The position numbers were made by a program, and so were the translations under genes. From Roseovarius indicus (GTDB taxonomy: Bacteria; Pseudomonadota; Alphaproteobacteria; Rhodobacterales; Rhodobacteraceae), in the NCBI RefSeq assembly GCF_008728195.1, contig NZ_CP031598.1, positions 2,356,001 through 2,420,000 on the forward strand: DNA of 64,000 nucleotides. The letters run 5' to 3'. The notes under the pieces were generated by a model. That model was not told where the DNA came from. It did no database searches and worked only from the letters and a program-made list of their open reading frames with translations. Below, one piece after another: positions 1 to 8,704 of this stretch (positions are counted from its first letter, which is position 1; each line of letters begins with the position of its first letter).

Positions 1-299
1 AGTCGCTCGAGGTTGCGGGCGAAAGCGCGGGTCGATTGACAGCGCGGCCCCTCCGAGCCGTCCATGTTGCGCGGCAGCCCGAGGATGACCCCGCAGGCCT
101 CGCGCGTGCCGGCGATCTCCAGAAGGCGCGCCGCATCCAGCCCGAATTTCTTCCGCTTGATCGTCTCGACCGCGTTGGCCGAGGACAGGATCCCATCCGA
201 GGCCGCCACCCCGATCGTCTTCTCACCCAAGTCCAATCCCAAAAGCGGCCGCATCGGCGGCAGGGCGGCGGCGAACTCCTCGAACGTCTCGAAGATCAT
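1..299 (-). CDS. ruvX: Putative pre-16S rRNA nuclease / Holliday junction resolvase-like protein RuvX (YqgF), 3' end cut by window edge
   Basis: Only the N-terminal 99 residues are present; the rest lies beyond the left edge. The visible part has the YqgF/RuvX RNase H-like start LLGLDLGEKTIGVAASD, with the first catalytic Asp, followed by the conserved LGLPRNMDGSEGPR segment. YqgF-family enzymes trim the 5' end of 16S rRNA precursor and were earlier described as putative Holliday junction resolvases. The ATG at 299 overlaps the ccmI stop by 4 bases (ATGA), so the two genes are translationally coupled, with ruvX downstream. The family call is secure; which biochemical role dominates here is not visible. 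Confidence 0.9.
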   Translation of the reverse strand, partial: MIFETFEEFAAALPPMRPLLGLDLGEKTIGVAASDGILSSANAVETIKRKKFGLDAARLLEIAGTREACGVILGLPRNMDGSEGPRCQSTRAFARNLER

Positions 300-1522
300 T
301 CCAGCACCCCCGCCTCTTGCGCGGCCGCGCGCAGCATCTCCATCTCGGCCTCGCGCCCCTCGAAGACCTGCTGCGCCTCTTCCCAGATCGCGCGGGCCTG
401 ATCCGTCTGGCCCAGCACGCCATAGGCGCCGATCAGCCGCGCCCATTCCTGTGCCGTGCCGCCTTCATTGGCCAGCCGCTCCGACAGGCGCGACACCATC
501 CCGCGGATCATGTCGGCGCGATCCTCGTCGCTCAACTCGCCCGCGGCCTCGACATCTTCGGCGCTGGGGCCGGGGGCGTCCTCCATCTCCGGCAACTGGT
601 ACTCGACGCCCGCGCGCCAGGCCACTTCCTCGATCCGGCTGCGGATGAGAGGCACCCACGGCGCGCCGGGCTGGCTTTCCTCGAGCAGCGTCCGCCACGT
701 GCGAAAGGCCGCGTCGGGCCGATCGACCTGCATGTAATAGAGCCCGAGATAATACCGCGCCCGAGGCTCCCGCGGCTCGCGCTCGAGCGCCGCGCGGATG
801 GCCGCCTCCGCCTCCTGCGAGATGTACCCCCCGGCGGCCGAAACCATCAGGTCGGCCAGCAACGCGTAATCCGGCGCGGTCGCCTGGTCGCCCTTCACGT
901 CGATCAACTGCTGCTGTGCCTGGTAGGCCGCCGCCAGGTTGCCAAGTGCCGCCTCGTTGCGCACCAGCAGTGCCAGGCCCCGCTGGTCTTCCGGCCGCTT
1001 CTCGACCGTCTCTCGCAGCTTCTCCATCAGGACGAGGAAATCTTCCGACACATCCGGCGGCAGTTCCGCCTCGGGCATCTGCGCCTCGACCTCCGCCTGC
1101 GTCTGCCGGTTGGCGCGGGCGGCATCCGACGCGGCGATCCGGCCCTTGAGCGGCACATCCGTATAGCCCGGCGCACCCATCTCCGAATAAAGCAGTACCG
1201 CACCGCCACCGATCCCGGCAACGGCCAGCCCGGTCATCGCCCAGCCGGCCCATGTCGGCTGCCCGCCAGCCTGCCCCCCCTCGCGCAGCTTGGCATCGGC
1301 CGCCAGGATGCGCCGCGACACCTCGGCCCGCAGCCGCTCTGCGTCTTCCTCGTTGATCACACCCCGTGCCAGGTCGCGGTCGACCTCCTTCAGCTGGTCG
1401 CGATAGACCCGCAGGTCATAAGCCGCCGGCGGCTCGGCCCCGGCACGCCCCCGCAGAACCGCAACCCCCAGGATCGCGGCGCAAAACAGGGCAAGGGCAG
1501 TGATGATGATCCAGAAGAACAT
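296..1522 (-). CDS. ccmI: Cytochrome c biogenesis protein CcmI (CycH)
   Basis: This 408-residue protein starts with a membrane segment (residues 2-22, FFWIIITALALFCAAILG), followed by a basic/coiled cytoplasmic loop and a second hydrophobic segment near residues 92-112. A periplasmic TPR-type domain fills the C-terminal half (for example ARYYLGLYYMQVDRPDAAF). This is the usual CcmI layout. CcmI chaperones apocytochrome c to the CcmF/H heme ligation complex on the periplasmic side. The rest of the system in this window (ccmABCDG) is 40 kb away, so the maturation genes are split. It overlaps ruvX by 4 bases. Family assignment is firm from the N-terminal DLRVYRDQLKEVDRDLARG region. Confidence 0.9.
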   Translation of the reverse strand: MFFWIIITALALFCAAILGVAVLRGRAGAEPPAAYDLRVYRDQLKEVDRDLARGVINEEDAERLRAEVSRRILAADAKLREGGQAGGQPTWAGWAMTGLAVAGIGGGAVLLYSEMGAPGYTDVPLKGRIAASDAARANRQTQAEVEAQMPEAELPPDVSEDFLVLMEKLRETVEKRPEDQRGLALLVRNEAALGNLAAAYQAQQQLIDVKGDQATAPDYALLADLMVSAAGGYISQEAEAAIRAALEREPREPRARYYLGLYYMQVDRPDAAFRTWRTLLEESQPGAPWVPLIRSRIEEVAWRAGVEYQLPEMEDAPGPSAEDVEAAGELSDEDRADMIRGMVSRLSERLANEGGTAQEWARLIGAYGVLGQTDQARAIWEEAQQVFEGREAEMEMLRAAAQEAGVLE

Positions 1523-1763
1523 GGGGCCTCCCTAACTTGTCCCCATGTAGCGGGGCCGGGGCCCGAGAAAAAGAGGCAAGCGGACGCAGATGGTCGCAGG
1601 GGGCGGCGCCGCGCCCCTGACGCGGTCACCTCCCGCATCCGTGACCGGCCCATGTCGCGAATCGCATATCTTATGCCGCGCCGGATATCCTGCCGAAGCC
1701 CGAGATATCGCATTACCACCTGCATGCAGACCGGCTGCGAATCCATCTGATCTGAGAGCGCGC

Positions 1764-3008
1764 ATGAAACGTTATTCCGCCTTCGCCATCGCCAAAGAAG
1801 CCCTGAGCTATCACATGGGGTGGGAGCGGGCCTGGCAATCGCCCGAGCCGCGCAAGCGGTACGACGCCATCATCATCGGTGCCGGCGGGCATGGCCTCGC
1901 CACCGCCTATTACCTCGGCAAGAACCACGGCATCAAGAATGTCGCCATCCTCGAAAAAGGCTGGCTCGGCGGCGGCAACACCGGCCGCAACACCACCATC
2001 ATCCGCTCGAACTACCTGCAGGATTCCTCGGCCGCCATGTACGAGAAGTCCCGCAGCCTCTACGAGACCCTCAGCCAGGACCTGAACTACAACGTCATGT
2101 TCAGCCCCCGCGGCGTCATCATGCTCGCCCAGACCGAGCACGAGGTGCGGGGCTACAAGCGCACGGCCCAGGCCAACGCGCTGCAGGGCGTGCAGACCGA
2201 ATTCATCACCCCCCACCGGGTGCAGCAGCTCGTGCCGATCATCAACCTCGAAGGGCCCCGCTACCCCGTTCTCGGCGGACTGTGGCAGGCGCGCGGCGGC
2301 ACCGCCCGGCACGACGCCGTGGCCTGGGGCTTTGCCCGGGCCTGTTCGGCCATGGGCATGGATGTCATCCAGAAATGCGAAGTCACCGGCATCCGCTCGG
2401 AAGGCGGCAAGGTCAAAGGCGTCAGCACCAACCGCGGCGACATCGACTGCGACAAGCTCGGCATCGTGGTCGCCGGCCATTCGGGCCACCTGGCCGACAT
2501 GGCGGGCTTCCGTCTGCCGATCGAGTCGGTGGCGCTTCAGGCGCTCGTCTCCGAGCCCATCAAACCCTGCATGGACGTGGTCGTCATGGCCAACACCGTG
2601 CACGGCTACATGAGCCAGTCGGACAAGGGCGAGATGGTCATCGGCGGTGGCGCCGACAATTACAACAACTACACCCAGCGCGGCAGCTTCCACCATATCG
2701 AGGAAACCGTCCGCGCGCTCTGCGAAACTTTTCCGATGATCCAGCGGCTCAAGATGCTGCGGCAATGGGGCGGCATCGTCGACATGACCGGCGACCGCTC
2801 GCCCATCCTGTCGAAAACGCCCCTGGAAAACTGCTTCATCAACTGCGGGTGGGGCACCGGCGGCTTCAAGGCAACCCCGGGCTCGGGCTGGGGCTTTGCC
2901 GAGCTGATGGCGACGGGCTATTCGCCGCTGACCGACGAGTTCTCGCTCGACCGGTTCAAGGAAGGCCGCTTCATCGACGAATCCGTTGCCGCAGGGGTCG
3001 CGCACTGA
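1764..3008 (+). CDS. soxB: Sarcosine oxidase, beta subunit
   Basis: The protein has 414 residues. SoxB carries the non-covalent FAD and the covalent FMN of heterotetrameric sarcosine oxidase, which demethylates sarcosine to glycine and passes the one-carbon unit to tetrahydrofolate. A dinucleotide-binding motif is at residues 36-46 (IIIGAGGHGLA). The segment GGTARHDAVAWG around residue 183 contains a His at the place where the family attaches FMN. The C-terminus has the GTGGFKATPGSGWGFAELMATG flavin-site region. The ATG at 1764 (MKRYSAFAIAKEAL) is the family start; the upstream in-frame extension looks non-coding. Its stop overlaps the next ORF by one base (TGATG). The normal partner soxD follows only after 2.35 kb. 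Confidence 0.95.
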   Translation: MKRYSAFAIAKEALSYHMGWERAWQSPEPRKRYDAIIIGAGGHGLATAYYLGKNHGIKNVAILEKGWLGGGNTGRNTTIIRSNYLQDSSAAMYEKSRSLYETLSQDLNYNVMFSPRGVIMLAQTEHEVRGYKRTAQANALQGVQTEFITPHRVQQLVPIINLEGPRYPVLGGLWQARGGTARHDAVAWGFARACSAMGMDVIQKCEVTGIRSEGGKVKGVSTNRGDIDCDKLGIVVAGHSGHLADMAGFRLPIESVALQALVSEPIKPCMDVVVMANTVHGYMSQSDKGEMVIGGGADNYNNYTQRGSFHHIEETVRALCETFPMIQRLKMLRQWGGIVDMTGDRSPILSKTPLENCFINCGWGTGGFKATPGSGWGFAELMATGYSPLTDEFSLDRFKEGRFIDESVAAGVAH

Positions 3009-3733
3009 TGCAAGGTACGCTTTCCAGCATTGGTTTAGCGGAAGTTTGGGTGCCGCTGTTTGCGGCGCTCTTAGGTGGGTTCCTTTCACTTCTCGGAACC
3101 TACTGGGCGCTCATGAGGTCACATGCATTGGAACTTCAGCGCGCCGAAAAACTGGAACTTAAGAAGGCTGCACAAAGAGCGTATGAAGCATTTCATAAGC
3201 TGCACAACGCATACGAGACGGCGGCAAACCTTCAACGGCAGATTACCGAAATGTTTGATACCGCAGCAGCCGACGGCGGTGCGGACATGGAACCGTGGGC
3301 AAAGGTGAAAGAACTAATTGGGTCGAACTTTCAAGAGGGGGTCATAGAGCCGTCGGAAACCTCATTTTTGATCTCAGCAAGAGAATCTGAACTTTTGAAT
3401 GACGTTCACCTTAGTCAAAAGAGAATTTGGAATATCTCTGCGTCTGCGCAAAAGTACAATGAGCTTCGTTCTCAATTGGTCACTCTCCTTGAGAAGCACC
3501 ACATAACGGCAGAAGTAATAGATGGGCACACTATCAGCGCCGAAATCTCCGGTCAGGAAGGCGTGATCGCAAACGTTTGGGAGAACCGCCTGCAGAACCT
3601 TCTTGGGCAAATTATTGAGTACTTGGATACGGACACACCGGAAGCGTGGGAAACTCTAGGACGCTTCAAAGAAGCTGCGGAGAAGTACTTTGGGGAAGAT
3701 TTTCCCGAGTTCCGGCTGGAGAAAGCTAGATGA
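3008..3733 (+). CDS. Hypothetical membrane-anchored helical protein inserted behind soxB
   Basis: I do not recognise this 241-residue protein. It has one hydrophobic segment near residues 12-34 (VWVPLFAALLGGFLSLLGTYWA). A long, charged, mostly helical cytoplasmic part follows (HALELQRAEKLELKKAAQRAYEAF and later helices). Its ATG overlaps the soxB stop by one base. Base composition is clearly lower in GC than both neighbours (about half GC, with many A/T-ending codons), and the low-GC stretch ends near 3895. Position and composition suggest acquired DNA that landed exactly at the end of soxB. The ribosome binding site is weak (AGGGG), so coupling to soxB translation is likely. Function unknown. 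Confidence 0.7.
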   Translation: MQGTLSSIGLAEVWVPLFAALLGGFLSLLGTYWALMRSHALELQRAEKLELKKAAQRAYEAFHKLHNAYETAANLQRQITEMFDTAAADGGADMEPWAKVKELIGSNFQEGVIEPSETSFLISARESELLNDVHLSQKRIWNISASAQKYNELRSQLVTLLEKHHITAEVIDGHTISAEISGQEGVIANVWENRLQNLLGQIIEYLDTDTPEAWETLGRFKEAAEKYFGEDFPEFRLEKAR

Positions 3734-4025
3734 TTATGGAATGTAAGTCTCTGCCATTGGTTCGACTATTTGGCATAGCCTTCGGTGAATTCCCTCCAAT
3801 TGATCGGGGGTCAGGCAAATTTGCACAGAGAGCGGAAACAAGTTCATCTACTGTGCGCCGAAGAGGTCCTCTTCGCTATCCAGAACTAAATCTGGCGGGA
3901 ACCGGCCCATGCCAGACCCCCGAAATGGCACCAATTGGCCCGTCAGAGGCGGGGATTCCTGCCGATACTCCCCAGGCATACGGGGCTCTCCTATCTCTAT
4001 CTCACCAAGGAGAGGAGATCGTCCC
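3734..4025. other. Intergenic stretch, no convincing gene
   Basis: About 290 bases. The first 160 bases keep the low GC of the preceding gene; the rest returns to the GC-rich host composition. Open frames crossing it show no protein-like composition. A strong ribosome binding site (AAGGAGAGG, near 4007-4015) belongs to the next small gene. No terminator was seen directly after the gene ending at 3733. Confidence 0.5.
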
Positions 4026-4298
4026 ATGCCTACTGAACTCGACTACGACCCGAACATCCAGCGCTACCAGCGCATGCCACGGTACCAGCTCGAAGACGAC
4101 CGCGGCAGCGGCTGGCAACTCTGGGCTCTCGTCGTCCTCATCGCGGGCGGCGCGCTGTTCCTCACCGTCCTCACCGGCTTCGGCCCGGAAGACCAGAACG
4201 CAACCGGTGCAGAACCGGCCGTCTCGGCCCCGGCCGACGGGGAAGACGGTGCAGCCGCAACCGTTCCGCAATCCGTCATGGAATCCGACGGCCAGTAA
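4026..4298 (+). CDS. Small single-span membrane protein with acidic/alanine-rich tail (1 of 3)
   Basis: The protein has 90 residues. The N-terminal 30 residues are polar (PTELDYDPNIQRYQRMPRYQ). One membrane segment follows (residues 31-50, WQLWALVVLIAGGALFLTVL), then a low-complexity Ala/Asp/Glu/Pro tail. The start at 4026 has a purine-rich ribosome binding site a few bases upstream. It is followed by a strong intrinsic terminator, so it is probably a one-gene transcription unit. It shares its layout with the genes at 4491 and 5028. No family recognised; small envelope or stress-associated protein by inference. Confidence 0.65.
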   Translation: MPTELDYDPNIQRYQRMPRYQLEDDRGSGWQLWALVVLIAGGALFLTVLTGFGPEDQNATGAEPAVSAPADGEDGAAATVPQSVMESDGQ

Positions 4299-4323
4299 CC
4301 CACGCGACCTGTCAGGTCTTTCC

Positions 4324-4350
4324 GGCGGGCGCCCCGATGCGCCCGCCTTT
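4324..4350 (+). terminator. Intrinsic terminator after small gene 1
   Basis: A perfect 8-bp stem GGCGGGCG / CGCCCGCC with an 8-base loop is followed by TTTAT, 26 bases after the stop at 4298. Confidence 0.75.
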
Positions 4351-4429
4351 ATCGTGCGCGCAAGGGCAGGGGGGCTTCCTCCCCGCCCGGCGGAAACCGG
4401 CGCGTTTCCGCAAGGCGCAAGGCTCGATC

Positions 4430-4455
4430 GGAACCATCCGCAACATGGACTCGTT
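4430..4455 (+). promoter_or_regulatory. Candidate EcfG-type general-stress promoter (GGAAC-N17-CGTT)
   Basis: GGAAC lies at 4430-4434 and CGTT at 4452-4455, exactly 17 bases apart, 35 bases before the start at 4491. This equals the consensus described for the alphaproteobacterial general stress sigma factor EcfG. No ecfG, phyR or nepR gene is in the window, so the sigma factor itself is not shown. A second match lies at 13324. Confidence 0.5.
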
Positions 4456-4490
4456 GGAATGGGCATATCCCGTCCGAAAGGAGTCCACAC

Positions 4491-4814
4491 ATGTCACATC
4501 AGACCGATCAGAACCCGAACCACGACCACACCTATATCGAACGCACCGAGAAACGCGGCGGCGGCGGCACCGGCATGGCGCTGCTCGTCGGCGGCCTCGT
4601 CGTCGCGGTGGGCGTACTCTTCTGGGTCGTCACCGGCGGCTTTGACTTCGGCACCGCAACCGGCGGCAGCGACGTCAACGTCAATGTCGAAGGCAGCGAA
4701 GGCGCCGTCAACGACGCGGCCGGCGCTGTCGAAGACGCAGCCGGCGCCGTCGAAAACGCCGCTGAAGACACCGCTGGCGCTGCCGAAGAAGCTGCGGACG
4801 ACGCCGCAAACTGA
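4491..4814 (+). CDS. Small single-span membrane protein with acidic/alanine-rich tail (2 of 3)
   Basis: The protein has 107 residues. It has a hydrophilic N-terminus rich in His/Asn (SHQTDQNPNHDHTYIE), a Gly-rich linker, and one membrane segment at about residues 27-45 (GMALLVGGLVVAVGVLFWVV). The tail carries a repeated Ala/Glu/Asp pattern of the type DAAGAVEDAAGAVENAAED. The AAGGAG ribosome binding site is well placed for the ATG at 4491. An EcfG-like promoter sequence lies just upstream and a hairpin just downstream, so it looks like a single-gene stress-type unit. Known family not identified; the tail probably extends to the periplasm as a disordered or helical segment. Confidence 0.7.
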   Translation: MSHQTDQNPNHDHTYIERTEKRGGGGTGMALLVGGLVVAVGVLFWVVTGGFDFGTATGGSDVNVNVEGSEGAVNDAAGAVEDAAGAVENAAEDTAGAAEEAADDAAN

Positions 4815-4841
4815 TCGCGCCCCGGCGCGCATCGCAGCATC

Positions 4842-4869
4842 GAAGCCGCGTCCTTCCGGGCGCGGCTTC
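4842..4869 (+). terminator. Hairpin after small gene 2, possible terminator
   Basis: A 9-bp perfect stem GAAGCCGCG / CGCGGCTTC with a 10-base loop lies 27 bases after the stop. There is no T run after it, so termination is less certain. Confidence 0.45.
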
Positions 4870-5027
4870 ACCCTGCGCGATACCCGTTTCCTGACAGCGG
4901 AAACCGGCCTACCGGACCCCGCCGGATACGCGGGCCTTCGCACGAATCCCGTGGGGATTTCCGCTCATTCTTCCGCCGCTTTCGAGGTCGGGGCATGGTC
5001 CCGGCTACCGAAACAGGAGGAATGCAG

Positions 5028-5255
5028 ATGTCCTACGAATGGCAAAGATCGAGCAACATGCCCGACTTCACCCGCAGCGGCAATGACGTCGCCACGGGAG
5101 GCGGCCGCCTCACCGTTCTCGTCGTCGTCCTCGCGGCGCTCGGCGCGCTCGTGCTGGTCAGCTCGTTCAGCTATGCGCCCGTCTCGACGGGCGAAGAAAC
5201 AAGCGCACCCGCTGCCGCCGATGGCGCAACCGGCACCGGCGCAACAACCGACTGA
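5028..5255 (+). CDS. Small single-span membrane protein (3 of 3)
   Basis: The protein has 75 residues. I chose the ATG at 5028 (MSYEWQRSS) because the AGGAGG at 5015-5020 is 7 bases from it and only 1 base from the ATG at 5022. The N-terminus is polar, with one membrane segment at about residues 25-45 (LTVLVVVLAALGALVLVSSF), and the tail is Ala/Thr/Gly-rich. It is the last of three consecutive genes of the same design between soxB and soxD. It ends in a strong terminator that separates it from soxD. Function unknown. Confidence 0.65.
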   Translation: MSYEWQRSSNMPDFTRSGNDVATGGGRLTVLVVVLAALGALVLVSSFSYAPVSTGEETSAPAAADGATGTGATTD

Positions 5256-5276
5256 CGACCTGACGACCGATTTCCC

Positions 5277-5306
5277 GGGCGGGTGCCGTATGGCGCCCGC
5301 CCTTTT
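5277..5306 (+). terminator. Intrinsic terminator after small gene 3
   Basis: An 11-bp stem GGGCGGGTGCC / GGCGCCCGCCC (one G-T pair) with a 4-base loop is followed by TTTT. It lies 22 bases after the stop at 5255 and before soxD, which implies that soxDAG needs its own promoter. Confidence 0.8.
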
Positions 5307-5363
5307 CGTGCTCAACGCACGGCCCTTCCCCCACAACCCAAACTCAGAATGGTGGAGACGCGC

Positions 5364-5693
5364 ATGCTGATCCTTGAATGCCCCTATTGCGGCGTCAAAG
5401 GCGAGGAGACCGAGTTCGCCGGCGGCGGCGAAGCGCACCTGAAGCGCTTCGGTCCGGGCTCGTCGGATGACGAGTTCCACGGCTACCTCTTCTCGAAAGT
5501 GAACCCCAAGGGCGTTCACTTCGAACGCTGGCGTCATGCCCATGGCTGCGGCAAGTGGTTCCACGCCGCCCGCGACACCATCACCCTCGAGGTCTACGGC
5601 ACCTATCCCGCCCAGACCACCGAGCCGCCGAAAGACATCAAGGACAAGATCTCGGCCAAACGGCCGGGCTGGAGCTGGAGAGAGTTCGCATGA
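5364..5693 (+). CDS. soxD: Sarcosine oxidase, delta subunit
   Basis: The protein has 109 residues, the usual length for SoxD. This small zinc-binding subunit contacts the alpha subunit in heterotetrameric sarcosine oxidase. The N-terminus MLILECPYCG gives the Cys-X2-Cys half of the zinc site. The segment HAHGCGKWFHAARDT near residues 60-75 supplies further His/Cys ligands. The start at 5364 has GGAG six bases upstream. Its stop overlaps the soxA start by 4 bases (ATGA), giving tight coupling with soxA. The terminator at 5277 and the missing direct link to soxB mean soxDAG may be transcribed separately from soxB. Confidence 0.93.
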   Translation: MLILECPYCGVKGEETEFAGGGEAHLKRFGPGSSDDEFHGYLFSKVNPKGVHFERWRHAHGCGKWFHAARDTITLEVYGTYPAQTTEPPKDIKDKISAKRPGWSWREFA

Positions 5694-8600
5694 GCACGCG
5701 CCTTGCCACGGGCGGGCGGCTTCTGGACAAGAGCCAAACGCTGAAATTCACCTTCAACGGCAAGCACCTGCGCGGGGTCGCGGGCGACACGCTCGCCTCG
5801 GCGCTGCTGGCCAATGACCAGATGCTGGTTGGGCGGTCGTTCAAGTACCACCGCCCTCGCGGCATCGTCGCCTCCGGCGTTGAAGAGCCCAACGCGCTCT
5901 TCAACATGGGCAAGGGCGCCAGCTTCGAGCCCAACCAGCGCGCCACCACGACCGAGCTCTTCGACGGCCTCACCGTCGAAAGCCAGAACCACTGGCCGAG
6001 CCTCGAATTCGACGTGGGCGAGATCAACTCCAAGCTCTTCTCGCGCTTCCTGCCGGCGGGCTTCTACTACAAGATGTTCATGCATCCGCGCCCGCTCTGG
6101 AAACATGTCTACGAGCCCTTCATCCGCCAGTCGGCAGGTCTCGGCAAGGCGCCCCAACGCGGTGACGACGACACCTACGAGCATTTCTACGCCTTCGTCG
6201 ACGTCGCCGTGATCGGCGGCGGCGTGGCGGGCCTTCAGGCGGCGAAAGCGGCGGCCGAAACCGGTGCCCGCGTCCTGCTCATGGAACAGACCGCCCATTG
6301 GGGCGGCCGCTCTCCCGTGGATGGCGGCGAGGTCGATGGCCAGCCTGTGGATAAGTTCGTGGATGAAACCCTCGCCGCGCTCGAGGGTATGGAAAACGTG
6401 ACCCTGCGCACCCGCATGATGGGGGCAGGGGTCTACGACCACGGCTACGTGCTGGGCTACGAACGCGTCACCGACCACCAGCCCGACGCCAAGGGCCCCC
6501 GCCACCGCCTCTGGCGGATCCGCGCAGGTCAGGTCATCACCGCGACCGGCGCCCTCGAACGCCCGCTCAGCTTCGCCGGCAACGACATCCCCGGTGTCAT
6601 GCTGGCCTCGGCCGTGCGCGACTACGCGGTCGATTACGGCATCTCGATCGGCGACCGCACGGTCGTCGTCACCTACAACGACGATGCCTACCGCACCGCG
6701 ATCACCCTTAAAAACCTCGGTCTCGAGGTGCCCGTCATCCTCGACGCCCGCGCCGAAGGCGGCAGCGCGCTGGCCGAAAAGGCCCGCAAGCTCGGCATCC
6801 GTGTCGAGAACGGCAAGGCCATCGCCAAGGTCAAGGGCGGCAAGCGCGTCGAAGGCGTGGCCATCTGCGCTCAAGCCGGTGAAGGCGCCGTGCTGGAAGA
6901 GATCAAGTGCGACGCCGTCGCCATGTCTGGCGGCTGGTCGCCGGTCGTCCACCTCTGGTCCCATTGCGGCGGCAAACTGCTCTGGGATGACGCCCAGGCC
7001 TTCTTCCGCCCGGATGTGGATAAAGCCCCGACAGGTGACGCTGGGGAACCCTTCGTCATCGCCGCCGGCTCGGCCAATGGCGAGCTTTCGCTCGCCGGCG
7101 TCCTCACCGATGCCGACGCCGCGGGCAAGGCCGCGGCTAGGGCCGTCGGCCACACACCGAAAGAGACCGACGCGCCCAAGGCCGCCACAATCGGCGAAGC
7201 CCCGATCAAGCAGGTCTGGCTCATGCCGCAGGGCGCCAAGATCCAGCTGCGCATGAAATCCTGGCTCGACTACCAGAACGACGTGAAGGTCAGCGACATC
7301 CAGCTCGCCGCCCGCGAGGGCTTTGAATCCGTCGAACACGCCAAGCGCTACACCACGCTCGGCATGGCCACCGACCAGGGCAAGCTCAGCAACATCAACG
7401 GCCTCGCGATCCTGTCCGACGCGCTCGGGCAACCGATCCCGCAGACCGGCACCACCACCTTCCGCCCGCCCTATACGCCGATCTCCATGTCGGCCATCGC
7501 GGGCGAGGCGAAAGGCCCGCTGTTCCAGCCCCTGCGCAAGACGCCGATGTACGAATGGCACGCCGAGAACGACGCCGACTTCGAACCCGTCGGCCAATGG
7601 CGCCGCGCCTACAGCTACCCCAAATCCGGCGAAAGCCGGCATGGCGCGGTCAACCGCGAGATCAAACAGGTCCGCGAAAGCCTCGGCCTGCTCGACGCCT
7701 CGACGCTGGGCAAGCTGATCGTCAAGGGGCCGGACGCGGGCAAGTTCCTCGACATGCTCTACACCAACATGATGAGCACGCTGAAACCGGGCCGCTGCCG
7801 CTATGGCCTGATGTGCAACGAGAACGGCTTCCTGATGGATGACGGCGTCGTCGCCCGGCTCGATGACGACACGTTCCTCTGCCACACCACCACCGGCGGG
7901 GCCGAGTCGATCCATGGCCACATGGAAGAATGGCTCCAGACCGAATGGTGGGACTGGAAAGTCTACGTCGCCAACGTGACCGAGCAATACGCCCAGATCG
8001 GCATCGCCGGGCCTAACTCCCGCAAGGTGCTGGAAAAGCTCACCGATGACGACGTCAGCGCCGAGGCTCTGACCTTCATGGGCTGGAAGGACATAACCGT
8101 CGCGGGCGTCCCGGTGCGCTGCTACCGCATCTCGTTCGCGGGCGAACTCTCGTTCGAGCTTGCGATCCCGGCCTCCCACGGCCGCGCCATCTGGGACAAG
8201 CTGATGGACGCCGGCGCCGAGTTCGGCGTGATGCCCTACGGCACCGAGGCGATGCACGTCATGCGCGCCGAGAAGGGCTTCATCATGATCGGCGACGAGA
8301 CCGACGGCACCGTGATCCCGCAGGATCTCGGCCTCGACTGGGCGATCTCGAAGAAGAAAGAGGACTACCTCGGCAAACGCGCCCAGGAACGCAAGCACAT
8401 GGCCGACCCCAAGCGCTGGAAACTCGTCGGGCTCGAAACGACCGATGGCGAAGTCCTGCCCGACGGGGCCTATGCCACCGCCGAAGGCACCAACGCCAAC
8501 GGCCAGCGCAAGACCCAAGGGCGCGTGACCTCGACCTACCACTCGCCCACACTTGGCCGCGGCATCGCCATGGGCCTCGTGCTCGACGGGCCCGACCGCA

Positions 8601-8704
8601 TGGGCGAGGTGATCGAGTTCCCGAAACTCGACGGCACCGTGATGAAGGCGAAAATCGTCGATCCCATCTTCTACGACAAGGACGGGGAGAAGCAGAATGT
8701 CTGA
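5690..8704 (+). CDS. soxA: Sarcosine oxidase, alpha subunit
   Basis: The protein has 1004 residues, the normal size. The domain order is as follows. The N-terminal ferredoxin-like region contains SFKYHRPRGIVASGVEEPNA. A pyridine-nucleotide/NAD-binding flavoprotein-type domain starts near residue 165 (DVAVIGGGVAGLQAAKAAAE). The C-terminal third, from about residue 620, is a GcvT-like aminomethyltransferase domain (GLLDASTLGKLIVKGPDAGKF, later YGTEAMHVMRAEKGFIMIG) where tetrahydrofolate accepts the methyl-derived carbon. It overlaps soxD by 4 bases and soxG by 8, so the DAG genes form one unit. The product lets the cell use sarcosine/glycine betaine derivatives as carbon and one-carbon source. 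The assignment is clear. Confidence 0.96.
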   Translation: MSTRLATGGRLLDKSQTLKFTFNGKHLRGVAGDTLASALLANDQMLVGRSFKYHRPRGIVASGVEEPNALFNMGKGASFEPNQRATTTELFDGLTVESQNHWPSLEFDVGEINSKLFSRFLPAGFYYKMFMHPRPLWKHVYEPFIRQSAGLGKAPQRGDDDTYEHFYAFVDVAVIGGGVAGLQAAKAAAETGARVLLMEQTAHWGGRSPVDGGEVDGQPVDKFVDETLAALEGMENVTLRTRMMGAGVYDHGYVLGYERVTDHQPDAKGPRHRLWRIRAGQVITATGALERPLSFAGNDIPGVMLASAVRDYAVDYGISIGDRTVVVTYNDDAYRTAITLKNLGLEVPVILDARAEGGSALAEKARKLGIRVENGKAIAKVKGGKRVEGVAICAQAGEGAVLEEIKCDAVAMSGGWSPVVHLWSHCGGKLLWDDAQAFFRPDVDKAPTGDAGEPFVIAAGSANGELSLAGVLTDADAAGKAAARAVGHTPKETDAPKAATIGEAPIKQVWLMPQGAKIQLRMKSWLDYQNDVKVSDIQLAAREGFESVEHAKRYTTLGMATDQGKLSNINGLAILSDALGQPIPQTGTTTFRPPYTPISMSAIAGEAKGPLFQPLRKTPMYEWHAENDADFEPVGQWRRAYSYPKSGESRHGAVNREIKQVRESLGLLDASTLGKLIVKGPDAGKFLDMLYTNMMSTLKPGRCRYGLMCNENGFLMDDGVVARLDDDTFLCHTTTGGAESIHGHMEEWLQTEWWDWKVYVANVTEQYAQIGIAGPNSRKVLEKLTDDDVSAEALTFMGWKDITVAGVPVRCYRISFAGELSFELAIPASHGRAIWDKLMDAGAEFGVMPYGTEAMHVMRAEKGFIMIGDETDGTVIPQDLGLDWAISKKKEDYLGKRAQERKHMADPKRWKLVGLETTDGEVLPDGAYATAEGTNANGQRKTQGRVTSTYHSPTLGRGIAMGLVLDGPDRMGEVIEFPKLDGTVMKAKIVDPIFYDKDGEKQNV

